This document shows positions 1-6,315 of a stretch of 6,870 bases of DNA, one piece after another. Location: NCBI GenBank assembly GCA_013329905.1, contig DUJH01000016.1:1018-7887 (forward strand). Direction: 5' to 3'. Every line of letters starts with the position of its first letter. The first letter of the stretch is position 1. The translations under genes and the position numbers were made by a program. Below the pieces are notes generated by a model. That model saw only the letters and a list, made by a program, of their open reading frames with translations. It searched no databases and had not been told where the DNA came from. Origin of the DNA: Candidatus Thalassarchaeaceae archaeon. Its GTDB lineage: Archaea; Thermoplasmatota; Poseidoniia; Poseidoniales; Thalassarchaeaceae.

Positions 1-387
1 GAGCGTCAACGACGCGTCGCCGGCGGTGAGGCAGACGCAATTCTGGCAATCTATGAGGCTGAAGCGGCTGGTATCAAGCAAGTCCTCGAAGCGAAGGCAG
101 CGGGTTACGAGGGATTGGTTAGTAGCACCGGAGGCGATGCCAAGGCTGCCGCAACTCTGCTTATGGTCGAGAAGCTTGACCAGATGGTTGCAGCTCAGGT
201 CGAAGCAATTCGTAACCTCAAGATTGACAGCATCACTGTATGGGATTCAGGCGGCGATGGAGATGGCAGTTCGACTTCGAACTTCATCTCCAATCTCGTG
301 AAGTCTTTACCTCCACTGCACGATATCGCATCGAACGCAGGCGTAGATCTACCCGAATACCTCGGTTCGATGTCAAACGACGAATGA
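1..387 (+). CDS. Flotillin family (SPFH) protein, C-terminal part only
   Basis: This is the last 128 residues of a gene whose start lies left of the window; the frame is open from base 1 to a TGA at 385-387. Residues 10-70 of the fragment are rich in Ala and Glu with heptad-like spacing, as in the coiled-coil region of flotillins. The segment NLKIDSITVWDSGGDGDG (residues 72-89) and the tail with NFISNLVKSLPPLHDIA and a final LPEYLG motif match the usual flotillin C-terminus. Flotillins are membrane-anchored, oligomeric scaffold proteins of ordered lipid microdomains; the N-terminal anchor and SPFH domain are outside the window. The 71-base spacer to the co-directional thiolase allows co-transcription, but no functional link is evident. 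The family assignment is secure; the specific role is not. Confidence 0.88.
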   Translation, partial: ERQRRVAGGEADAILAIYEAEAAGIKQVLEAKAAGYEGLVSSTGGDAKAAATLLMVEKLDQMVAAQVEAIRNLKIDSITVWDSGGDGDGSSTSNFISNLVKSLPPLHDIASNAGVDLPEYLGSMSNDE

Positions 388-396
388 GACCAATGG

Positions 397-431
397 TGAG
401 TTTTCCTATCCCTTTGGGATAGTCAGACTCA
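397..431. other. Hairpin after the flotillin gene
   Basis: A perfect 7-bp inverted repeat, CTATCCC (406-412) and GGGATAG (416-422), encloses a 3-base TTT loop. An outer pair, TGAGT (397-401) with ACTCA (427-431), is separated from the inner stem by a 4x4 internal loop. It starts 9 bases after the flotillin stop. No T run follows on either strand, so it is not a classical intrinsic terminator. It could be an mRNA 3'-end stabiliser, a processing site, or an operator-like palindrome ahead of the thiolase. The structure is seen directly; its role is unknown. Confidence 0.5.
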
Positions 432-458
432 TGAACGTAGGTTGATTGGCCCACTTCA

Positions 459-1691
459 ATGACTGAAGAAGTCGTGCTGATTGGAGGGGCTCGAACACCA
501 TTCTGCGAATGGCTCGGAGGTAAGCGAGGCGACGGAGAAGTTGGTGGCCGCCTCGCTGAAGTTAGTGCTGAACAACTTGGTACAATCGCGATCAAGGGCG
601 CTCTATCGAAGACGGGGACAAGTCCTCAATCGGTCGATCATGTAGTCATGGGACACGCACTCCAGACCAGTGACCAAGCGATATTCGGAGCGCGTCATGC
701 CGGACTCAATGCCGGCATTCCTCATGAGGTTCCCATGTTGACACTCAACCGATTGTGCGGCTCAGGAATTCAATCGATTATCTCCGCAGCCCAGATGATC
801 AAGCTCGGTGAGGCGAAGACGGTCGTCGCGGGTGGAATGGAGAATCTGTCCCAGGCCCCACATGTTCTGCGCCACATGCGTTCAACATTCAAACTCGGTC
901 GACCTCCTCGCGCTGGTTACGCTTTGGAGAAGGACATGGAGGACTACCTCTTCACCAACCTGCTTGACACCACCTGTGACTCATTCATGGCCCAGACCAG
1001 TGACGAGTTGTGCAGGCGGGTCGGAGTGACCCGCGAGGAAACTGATGCTTATGCAGTCCTCAGCCACACCCGCACTGAGAATAGTGTCGATAACGGCGTC
1101 TGGTCAAATGAGATCGTCGATGTCGAGACGCCTAACGGCATGGTGACAGCAGCCGATGAGGACCACTTCGTCCGCGGCACAAGTGAGGAGTCATTAGCGG
1201 GACTACGAACTCACTTTGGCCCCACCTCACTCGTAACTGCAGGAAATGCCTCGGGCGTAGTCGATGGTGCAGCAGCGGTCGTCGTTAAGTCAGCGTCTCA
1301 AGCGAAGGCAGATGGCGACCAACCCTTGGCTCGACTAGTCGATTGGGGAATAGTTGGTCTCGACCCGAAAATCATGGCCTATGGACCAGTTCCAGCGAGC
1401 AAACTTGCTCTCGAGCGAGCAGGGATGCAAGTCGAGGATATCGACTTGTGGGAAATCAACGAAGCCTTCGCCGGGCAAGCAGTCGCTTGCATGAAGGAAC
1501 TTGGAATCAGCCAAGAAATCGTCAATATCAACGGCGGCGCAGTAGGACTCGGTCACCCTCTGGCTGCGACTGGGACGCGCCTCGTGCTGACGCTGGCTCA
1601 TGAACTCCAGCGCAGTGGTGGCAAGTATGGGGTGGCCACAGCGTGCATCGGCGGTGGGCAAGGCATCGCTGTGATTATCGAAGCGGTCTGA
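459..1691 (+). CDS. Thiolase (acetyl-CoA C-acetyltransferase family)
   Basis: This complete 410-residue protein is close to the usual 390-400 residues of the family. Thiolases condense two acyl-CoA molecules (typically two acetyl-CoA to acetoacetyl-CoA) or cleave 3-ketoacyl-CoA, in the cytoplasm. All signature motifs are present: the nucleophilic Cys100 in LNRLCGSGIQS, GGMENLSQAP (125-134), NEAF (334-337), NINGGAVGLGHPLAATG (357-373) with His366, and GVATACIGGGQG (391-402) with the acid/base Cys396. It has the classical cysteine/cysteine architecture, not the SCP2-type thiolase often paired with DUF35 in archaea. ATG 459 is the only sensible start, since an in-frame TAG lies at 438-440. No good Shine-Dalgarno precedes it. 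Sequence alone does not separate a biosynthetic acetoacetyl-CoA thiolase from a beta-oxidation enzyme, and no other fatty-acid or polyhydroxyalkanoate gene lies nearby. Confidence 0.96.
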   Translation: MTEEVVLIGGARTPFCEWLGGKRGDGEVGGRLAEVSAEQLGTIAIKGALSKTGTSPQSVDHVVMGHALQTSDQAIFGARHAGLNAGIPHEVPMLTLNRLCGSGIQSIISAAQMIKLGEAKTVVAGGMENLSQAPHVLRHMRSTFKLGRPPRAGYALEKDMEDYLFTNLLDTTCDSFMAQTSDELCRRVGVTREETDAYAVLSHTRTENSVDNGVWSNEIVDVETPNGMVTAADEDHFVRGTSEESLAGLRTHFGPTSLVTAGNASGVVDGAAAVVVKSASQAKADGDQPLARLVDWGIVGLDPKIMAYGPVPASKLALERAGMQVEDIDLWEINEAFAGQAVACMKELGISQEIVNINGGAVGLGHPLAATGTRLVLTLAHELQRSGGKYGVATACIGGGQGIAVIIEAV

Positions 1692-1710
1692 ATTCTGTCA
1701 ATTCCTGAAT

Positions 1711-1731
1711 AAGTGAGCAAATTCCTCACTT
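1711..1731. other. Hairpin after the thiolase gene
   Basis: AAGTGAG (1711-1717) and CTCACTT (1725-1731) form a perfect 7-bp inverted repeat around a 7-base loop, 19 bases after the thiolase stop. A smaller repeat, GAATT (1690-1694) with AATTC (1700-1704), sits just upstream. No T run follows on the + strand, so calling it an intrinsic terminator would be speculative. It may define the thiolase mRNA 3' end or belong to the leader of the next gene. Confidence 0.45.
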
Positions 1732-1741
1732 GGAAAGGGGT

Positions 1742-1748
1742 AAGGTGA
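1742..1748 (+). promoter_or_regulatory. Strong Shine-Dalgarno AAGGTGA
   Basis: AAGGTGA is complementary to the 3' end of 16S rRNA and ends 6 bases before ATG 1755, which is ideal spacing. It lies 25 bases before ATG 1774 of the DUF2061 gene, too far to serve that start directly. It therefore appears to serve the short overlapping frame that begins at 1755. Confidence 0.5.
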
Positions 1749-1754
1749 ATAGTC

Positions 1755-1790
1755 ATGGCAAAGGGCGCGGGCCATGAGTACTTACACTAG
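1755..1790 (+). CDS. Possible 11-codon leader ORF overlapping the DUF2061 start
   Basis: ATG 1755 opens a short frame, MAKGAGHEYLH, that stops at TAG 1788-1790, so it overlaps the first 17 bases of the DUF2061 gene in a different frame. Its support is the well-placed AAGGTGA 6 bases upstream, the best ribosome-binding site in this spacer. It could be a leader peptide that couples ribosome loading to the downstream gene. It could also be a by-product of a one-base sequencing or assembly error that split a slightly longer DUF2061 N-terminus. No homology supports it, and the peptide is too short to judge from composition. Confidence 0.25.
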   Translation: MAKGAGHEYLH

Positions 1791-1998
1791 GAAGAGGGTA
1801 CTAGCGAAAACGTTTGCATGGAGAATTATTGCAACCCTGACCGGAGCTGCGATTGCAGCTATTCTCACAGGTGAAATAGAAACTGCGGGCTGGTTTATTC
1901 TGATTGAATTTCCTCTGAAGATGGGATTCTATTACCTTCACGAGAGGGCGTGGGAGAAGGTCCAATGGGGAAACGAAGCCAATGCAGTGGAAGGTTAG
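1774..1998 (+). CDS. DUF2061-type small membrane protein
   Basis: This protein of 74 residues has two predicted membrane helices, about residues 15-32 and 37-54. The family hallmarks are present: a basic N-terminus leading into KTFAWRIIATLTG (residues 12-24), then the second helix with IEFPLKMGFYYLHERAWE (44-61) and a closing QWG. DUF2061 proteins are short integral membrane proteins of unknown biochemical function, and this length is normal for them. Charged residues at both ends suggest a hairpin with both termini in the cytoplasm. ATG 1774 is preceded only by a weak AAGGG at 1760-1764; the better Shine-Dalgarno upstream fits an out-of-frame ATG, so initiation may be coupled. An in-frame TAG at 1750-1752 rules out a longer version without a frameshift. 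The stop lies one base from the stop of the convergent molybdoenzyme gene. Confidence 0.85.
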   Translation: MSTYTRKRVLAKTFAWRIIATLTGAAIAAILTGEIETAGWFILIEFPLKMGFYYLHERAWEKVQWGNEANAVEG

Positions 1999-1999
1999 C

Positions 2000-4729
2000 T
2001 TAGTCCTGAATGTACCAGTGTTCCTTCTTGGGAGATAAGGGTCGCTTCATCCAGAGGGGCCGTCGCTCACCTCGGGGGTGAGTTTCACGATCCTTAGCCC
2101 ATTCATTCCAGCGTTTGTAATATTCAAACGATTTTACTCGATCAACCTCGATATCGCCGTAATCTTCACCGGGGCCGGGCCTAGACAGCCTGACCTTCTG
2201 CAGCCAGCAGTGTGCACCAGATATCGGGTCAGGCTGAACCGCGTGGGTGATATTCTGGTGAACTCCTCCATCACGCCACCAGATGCGATTTGTATCGGGG
2301 TCATCCGATTTCCACGGTTCAATCCCACTAACAGTCTTCATTCTCATTTTGCCATTACCCTGGTCTTCGATGGCGACGGTATTGGTCAGGAAGCGATTCC
2401 CACGGTCTTGCTTCCGTCGCCATCGCCCGATGTGATGCGAACAACCAACAACACCGGGTTTGATGCCCTCAGTAACCCAAACCTTGTCGACAAACCAACC
2501 GATTTCAGTTTCAATTTTCAGCAAATCCCCCTCGGCTACACCGAGTTTCCTCGCATCCTTCGGATGAATCCAAATGGGGTTCCTGTGGGCTATTTCAACC
2601 AACCATTTCGCATTGGCTGAGCGAGAGTGGATGTGTTGCGGTAAGCGGAAGTTGGGGAGTAAACAATACTCGTCCTCACCGCTCAAATTCTCAGGGTGAA
2701 CGTGAGATTTCTGGCGATAATGTGGAATCGAATGCTCAGGGTAGCCGAACTCAATCATCGTCTCAGAATAGAATTCCTGTTTTCCGCTAGGTGTCGGCCA
2801 ACCCTCCGATTTATGCTTCTCATAAGTCGCCTCTTCAATCAAAAATGCCCCATGTCGACGCATGTAACCGAGCGCGTTAGTGCCATCTTTTTCAGCCGCT
2901 TCAGGTAGTCCTGGAACGCGCTCGAAAAGATACTGATAGTACTCATCGACGGTGATTTTCTCACCCTCGCGATACGGACTCATGAAGTGTTCGCGGATTC
3001 CCATAGTGCCATCGTCGATGCGCCAAGAAAGTTCGATCCAGAATTCATCCTCCTCCCAGACTTGACCTGGATTGACTTCGTGGGTGAACTCCACCTCTCG
3101 CCCCTGACGCCTTGCGTACTCGCGCAAAACGGGTTGGCGAAATGCTACCCATTTACCTGATGATGTGGCGTATGAATTGACGTCGTGTCTTTCGGATGCA
3201 TGACCCATTGGCAGGACGTAGTCGGCGAAGAATGCGGTCTCATTCCATGTGGGTGTCAGCGCGATATGGCAGCCGATTGCCTCCTCGTTTTCCAGCATCT
3301 CAATCCATGAAAATCCGTCTGGGTATGTCCAAACCGGATTGAAAACACGTGTGAAGTAGACATCCATCGTGCCGCGACCGTCCTTGATTAGGTGCGGCAG
3401 GATGTGACTCATTTCGTAATGCGAGAGAGTGTATTCTGGAGGGAAGTGCAGCTCGTTCCAGCCGTCGGGGTCTGGTGGCACATCGAAGAGAGTCGGCTTG
3501 AATTTCGACCAAGAGTTGGGGCTTGTCCCACCGACTGTTCCAACTGATCCTGTCAGCACGTTTAGGAAATGCAGTGAGCGGCTGACTTGCCAGCCACCGA
3601 GGTTTCCAATCGCTGCGCTGCGCCAGACATGCGTGCAAAGTTGAGTGCCTGCATTTGCTACAACTTCGCCCACCTCGATGACTTGCTCGACTGGGATTCT
3701 ACATTCGGCGGCTGCAAATTCAGGAGTGTATTCTGCATACTCTTCACCAAGTAGTTCGATGAATCGCTCGAACTCGCACGGTTCGTTCGGGTGGACTGCT
3801 CGCATCCAGGCATCCCAATTGACTTGAGTTTCCATGAATTCGCGGTCGAATAGCCCGCGGTCGATGATCATCTTCGCCCAAGCGAGGAAGAGCGCGGTCT
3901 CGCCGCCCGGCCATGTTGGAAGCCAATGGTCGGCCATAGCTGCCGTATTGGATAGTCGAGGATCGATCACGATGAGTTTCGCTCCTTCCATCATCCCCTC
4001 GAGAATACGCTGCGCGTGCGGATTGAAGTAATGCCCAGTTTCGAGGTGAGATGAGGTCAGTAGGATGACCTTGGCATTGGTGTGATCAGGGCTTGGCCGA
4101 TCGTGCTTTTGCCATAGGGAGTAGCCGGTTCTGGCTCCAGCTGAGCAGATATTCGTATGCGAATTATGGCCATCTACTCCCCAGGCTTTGAGGACTCGAT
4201 TTGCATATCCTTCGTGACCGGGTCTTCCTACGTGATAGACGACTTTGTCGACCCCACCGCGCTTGAGTGAGGAGCGAATCTTAGCGGCGATTTCGTCGAG
4301 CGCCTCGTCCCAAGTGATCTGTTCCCAACCGCCTTCTCCCCGCTTGCCAGTACGGCGAAGCGGATGCATGATGCGCTCAGTATCATGAATCTGGTTGATT
4401 GTGGCCGGTCCCTTGGCGCAATTGCGGCCACGCGATCCTGGATGGTGCGGATTACCCTCGAACTTGGCCACCTCGCCGCTATCCTTGTCTACATAGGCGA
4501 GCAACCCGCAGGCGGATTCGCAATTGAAACAGGTAGTGGGCACTAGAGAGTAATTGCGTTCGAGGCGAAGAGGCCAGGCATTCGCGTCTAGTTCGGTGAA
4601 ATTGTGCCACTCGTCGGGTGAAGGAAACTTTCGCAGAGGTTGCAGGCTCCCGCTCGTGTGCTCGCGGTCGAGGTCGGGAATGATCCGCAATTTTTGCGCA
4701 ATATTCTCGATAAATGTCTTCGCCATCAT
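2000..4729 (-). CDS. Molybdopterin oxidoreductase (DMSO-reductase superfamily), catalytic subunit
   Basis: This 909-residue protein has the Mo/W-bisPGD oxidoreductase layout. A [4Fe-4S] motif has Cys67, Cys70, Cys74 and Cys104, the last followed by Lys106 in CAKG. The core carries HTNICSAGAR (191-200), where Cys195 is the likely metal ligand, then SSHLETGHYFNPHAQRI (226-242) and IDPRLSNTAAMADHWLPTWPG (255-275), a typical cofactor-binding region. ETAFFADYVLPMG (497-509) is a further family motif. The C-terminal dinucleotide-binding domain spans about 690-800. There is no Tat or Sec signal at the N-terminus, so the enzyme is probably cytoplasmic. It is 6 bases downstream of the FeS-NrfD gene and surely partners with it. 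Two ATGs stand in tandem (4729 and 4726); the GAGGTGA ribosome-binding site ends 1 base before the first and 4 before the second, so 4726 may be the real start. The substrate is not identifiable; polysulfide, thiosulfate, formate or another oxyanion are all possible. Confidence 0.93.
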   Translation of the reverse strand: MMAKTFIENIAQKLRIIPDLDREHTSGSLQPLRKFPSPDEWHNFTELDANAWPLRLERNYSLVPTTCFNCESACGLLAYVDKDSGEVAKFEGNPHHPGSRGRNCAKGPATINQIHDTERIMHPLRRTGKRGEGGWEQITWDEALDEIAAKIRSSLKRGGVDKVVYHVGRPGHEGYANRVLKAWGVDGHNSHTNICSAGARTGYSLWQKHDRPSPDHTNAKVILLTSSHLETGHYFNPHAQRILEGMMEGAKLIVIDPRLSNTAAMADHWLPTWPGGETALFLAWAKMIIDRGLFDREFMETQVNWDAWMRAVHPNEPCEFERFIELLGEEYAEYTPEFAAAECRIPVEQVIEVGEVVANAGTQLCTHVWRSAAIGNLGGWQVSRSLHFLNVLTGSVGTVGGTSPNSWSKFKPTLFDVPPDPDGWNELHFPPEYTLSHYEMSHILPHLIKDGRGTMDVYFTRVFNPVWTYPDGFSWIEMLENEEAIGCHIALTPTWNETAFFADYVLPMGHASERHDVNSYATSSGKWVAFRQPVLREYARRQGREVEFTHEVNPGQVWEEDEFWIELSWRIDDGTMGIREHFMSPYREGEKITVDEYYQYLFERVPGLPEAAEKDGTNALGYMRRHGAFLIEEATYEKHKSEGWPTPSGKQEFYSETMIEFGYPEHSIPHYRQKSHVHPENLSGEDEYCLLPNFRLPQHIHSRSANAKWLVEIAHRNPIWIHPKDARKLGVAEGDLLKIETEIGWFVDKVWVTEGIKPGVVGCSHHIGRWRRKQDRGNRFLTNTVAIEDQGNGKMRMKTVSGIEPWKSDDPDTNRIWWRDGGVHQNITHAVQPDPISGAHCWLQKVRLSRPGPGEDYGDIEVDRVKSFEYYKRWNEWAKDRETHPRGERRPLWMKRPLSPKKEHWYIQD

Positions 4730-4730
4730 C

Positions 4731-4737
4731 TCACCTC
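4731..4737 (-). promoter_or_regulatory. Shine-Dalgarno overlapping the upstream stop codon
   Basis: On the minus strand these bases read GAGGTGA, a near-perfect match to the anti-Shine-Dalgarno. The TGA stop of the FeS-NrfD gene (4736-4738) shares two bases with it. A ribosome ending on the first gene would thus sit on the initiation signal of the second, which points to translational coupling and fixed subunit stoichiometry. Confidence 0.7.
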
Positions 4738-6148
4738 AGTGCAGAGTCTCCAATTGCGGCAGGATAACTAATCGGTGCGCATGGCGGCATACTGCGTAGA
4801 TTAGTATGCCCGCGCCTATCCAATTGATGATTTCTGAGGAAGTCAAAAGAATTAGTGAAGCGACCCCTAGAATCACCATCTCGACGAACATCTTGAGTGC
4901 GAGTAATCGATCTTCTGACCAATTCCTTCCCTTCGCCTGTCCGAAAAGCCAAGCCGTATAGACACCGGTCAGCACCGCCAATGGTATTCCAGCTACCGCT
5001 AGATATTCGAGGTAGATGAGGTCTAGGTCAAAGAAGAGAACCGCGCCACTGCAAGCCAATATCCCGCCAAAACCACCCAATATATAGGCACCTTTCACTA
5101 ACCAAGAATCCCAATTCGGCCGCAATATAACGTAGATGAATCGCTCAGGTCGGTCGAGATCCTTCACCAGTAGAAATCCGGTCAGGCCTAGGAAAAAGGT
5201 GCAGCCGATTACCAGCTGCCACCACAATTCTTCGGTCATATCCAACAAGCCAGCGAACATCGCCAGCATGGCAATTAGGTAAGTTCCAGCTGCCACCGCT
5301 TTGGTGATGATGTAAGCCGATACTTCCCAGCCCCAGAGTACACCCTTCGAAGGCTGGTCATAACTGCGCTTGGGCCGCTCGGCTTGGTCATCAAGCCGCT
5401 CCATCACATCTCGAATGATTGCACGATCACGTGGATTCGCAGCACGAGCCTTCTTCTCTAGAGCTAACTGGACAATCATCGAATTGGTATCTGCAGCACC
5501 CAGCCTCGAATCTGCATACTTGGCGAAGTGTCCAACCCCTGCTGCCTGATCGGTCCAGAGATACTCGCCCGAACGCTCGGTAGCATGGGGGTCGAGCATC
5601 TCTTCGCTCGTCTCGACATAGAACACGTTCGGCCGCGCCCCGCTCTCCGGCTTGCGAACGATCGTCTCATGGTCACGCAAGTAACCAGAGATCGACGAAT
5701 TAGGATCCTCGAGGTCTCCGGAGATAATCGCCTCGGTCGGACAGACAATCACGCACGCGGGCTCATAAGAATGCTCAATCCGGTGGGCGCAGTAATTGCA
5801 CTTAGCCGCAGTGCCCTTGTTCGGATCGATGTAAAGAGCGTCGTATGGACAGGCTTGCATGCAGGACTTGCAACCGATGCAGCGATCATCGTCGAAGTCG
5901 ACGATACCATCTTCTCGAGTGAAGAGTGCTGTAGTTGGGCAAATCGTGGTACATGGGGAGTCTTCGCAGTGATTGCAACGATGTACTGAGAATTCTCTAG
6001 TGACATCGGGATACTGCCCCTTCTCGATATACTTGACGTGAGTTCGATTAACTCCTATTGGAATATCGTGTTCGGATTTGCAGGCGACTGTACAGGCGTG
6101 GCAGCCAATGCACTTTCGATTGTCGATGACGAATCCAAAATTGACCAT
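4736..6148 (-). CDS. Fused four-cluster ferredoxin / NrfD-like quinone-reactive membrane subunit
   Basis: This 470-residue protein joins two subunits that are usually separate. Residues 1-145 form a DmsB/PsrB/HybA-type ferredoxin with 16 Cys for four [4Fe-4S] clusters: 13/16/19/23, 58/61/66/70, 90/93/96/100 and 117/120/132/136. A linker of about 120 residues follows. Residues 270-460 are NrfD-like, with WGWEVSAYIITKAVAAGTYL (272-291) at helix 1 and LDRPERF...RPNWDSWLVKGAYIL between helices 2 and 3, a typical NrfD signature. I count six hydrophobic helices (about 275-303, 308-328, 349-373, 378-402, 420-437, 440-457), fewer than the eight of PsrC. Loops with Lys and Arg alternate with acidic loops so that the N-terminal arm falls in the cytoplasm. 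The protein would pass electrons between the molybdoenzyme downstream and membrane quinone. ATG 6148 has GAGGT at 6155-6159, 6 bases upstream. Confidence 0.92.
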   Translation of the reverse strand: MVNFGFVIDNRKCIGCHACTVACKSEHDIPIGVNRTHVKYIEKGQYPDVTREFSVHRCNHCEDSPCTTICPTTALFTREDGIVDFDDDRCIGCKSCMQACPYDALYIDPNKGTAAKCNYCAHRIEHSYEPACVIVCPTEAIISGDLEDPNSSISGYLRDHETIVRKPESGARPNVFYVETSEEMLDPHATERSGEYLWTDQAAGVGHFAKYADSRLGAADTNSMIVQLALEKKARAANPRDRAIIRDVMERLDDQAERPKRSYDQPSKGVLWGWEVSAYIITKAVAAGTYLIAMLAMFAGLLDMTEELWWQLVIGCTFFLGLTGFLLVKDLDRPERFIYVILRPNWDSWLVKGAYILGGFGGILACSGAVLFFDLDLIYLEYLAVAGIPLAVLTGVYTAWLFGQAKGRNWSEDRLLALKMFVEMVILGVASLILLTSSEIINWIGAGILIYAVCRHAHRLVILPQLETLH

Positions 6149-6315
6149 GGGATGACCTCACGCGTTGGGGATGGCGTTGTGACTAGGTGCCGCACATTGA
6201 TTCTTGCCCAAGTCCATAATATCCACTCTGCTATTCGGTTGATAGTCGCTTCTGGGTTTGTGAGTTATTTGCCTCTTTACAAACAACATTCTTGTAATTT
6301 CAAACTGGTCAATAA
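6149..6315 (-). promoter_or_regulatory. Spacer upstream of the molybdoenzyme operon, with candidate promoter
   Basis: This 167-base gap between the TraB-type gene and the FeS-NrfD gene is the longest non-coding stretch on the minus-strand side and the natural place for the operon promoter. It is locally rich in A and T between about 6256 and 6315. On the minus strand a TATTAT element (6221-6216) stands about 67 bases before the start codon and could be a -10 or TATA-like box, but no convincing -35 or BRE accompanies it. Most of the space lies between the arms of a perfect 13-bp inverted repeat (listed separately). A small inner pair, GTTTGT (6256-6261) with ACAAAC (6279-6284), could extend the folding. 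A complete RNA gene is not apparent. Confidence 0.35.
6155..6159 (-). promoter_or_regulatory. Ribosome-binding site of the FeS-NrfD gene
   Basis: The minus strand reads GAGGT here, 6 bases before ATG 6148, which supports that start. Translation from this ATG places the first cluster ligand at residue 13, normal for ferredoxins of this type, so nothing is missing at the N-terminus. Confidence 0.6.

Noticed and set aside
284..595. A 103-codon minus-strand open frame spanning the flotillin end and thiolase start
   Set aside because: It covers two clear + strand coding regions and the hairpin spacer; low-complexity Pro/Ser/Arg translation without motif.
1335..1661. A 108-codon minus-strand open frame inside the thiolase gene
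   Set aside because: It is opposite the NEAF and GHP catalytic motifs of the thiolase and has no supporting features.
2066..2082. CTCACC/GGTGAG hairpin with a 5-base loop, a possible terminator for the + strand genes
   Set aside because: A 6-bp stem inside coding sequence of the opposing gene with only TTT after it; such stems are expected by chance in this length.
2078..2620. A 180-codon open frame on the + strand opposite the molybdoenzyme gene
   Set aside because: It lies wholly antisense to a well-supported coding region whose reading frame explains the sequence; the translation shows no recognisable motif or domain.
4640..4729. Tat or Sec signal peptide on the molybdoenzyme
   Set aside because: The first 60 residues contain no twin arginine followed by a hydrophobic stretch; the first hydrophobic run is too short and is interrupted by charges.
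5528..5989. A 153-codon + strand open frame opposite the FeS-NrfD gene
   Set aside because: It is antisense to the cluster-binding region, whose 16 Cys pattern proves the minus-strand frame.
6216..6221. TATTAT as a definite promoter of the molybdoenzyme operon
   Set aside because: Without a partner -35 or BRE element a six-base AT match in an AT-rich spacer is weak; kept only as a note in the spacer entry.
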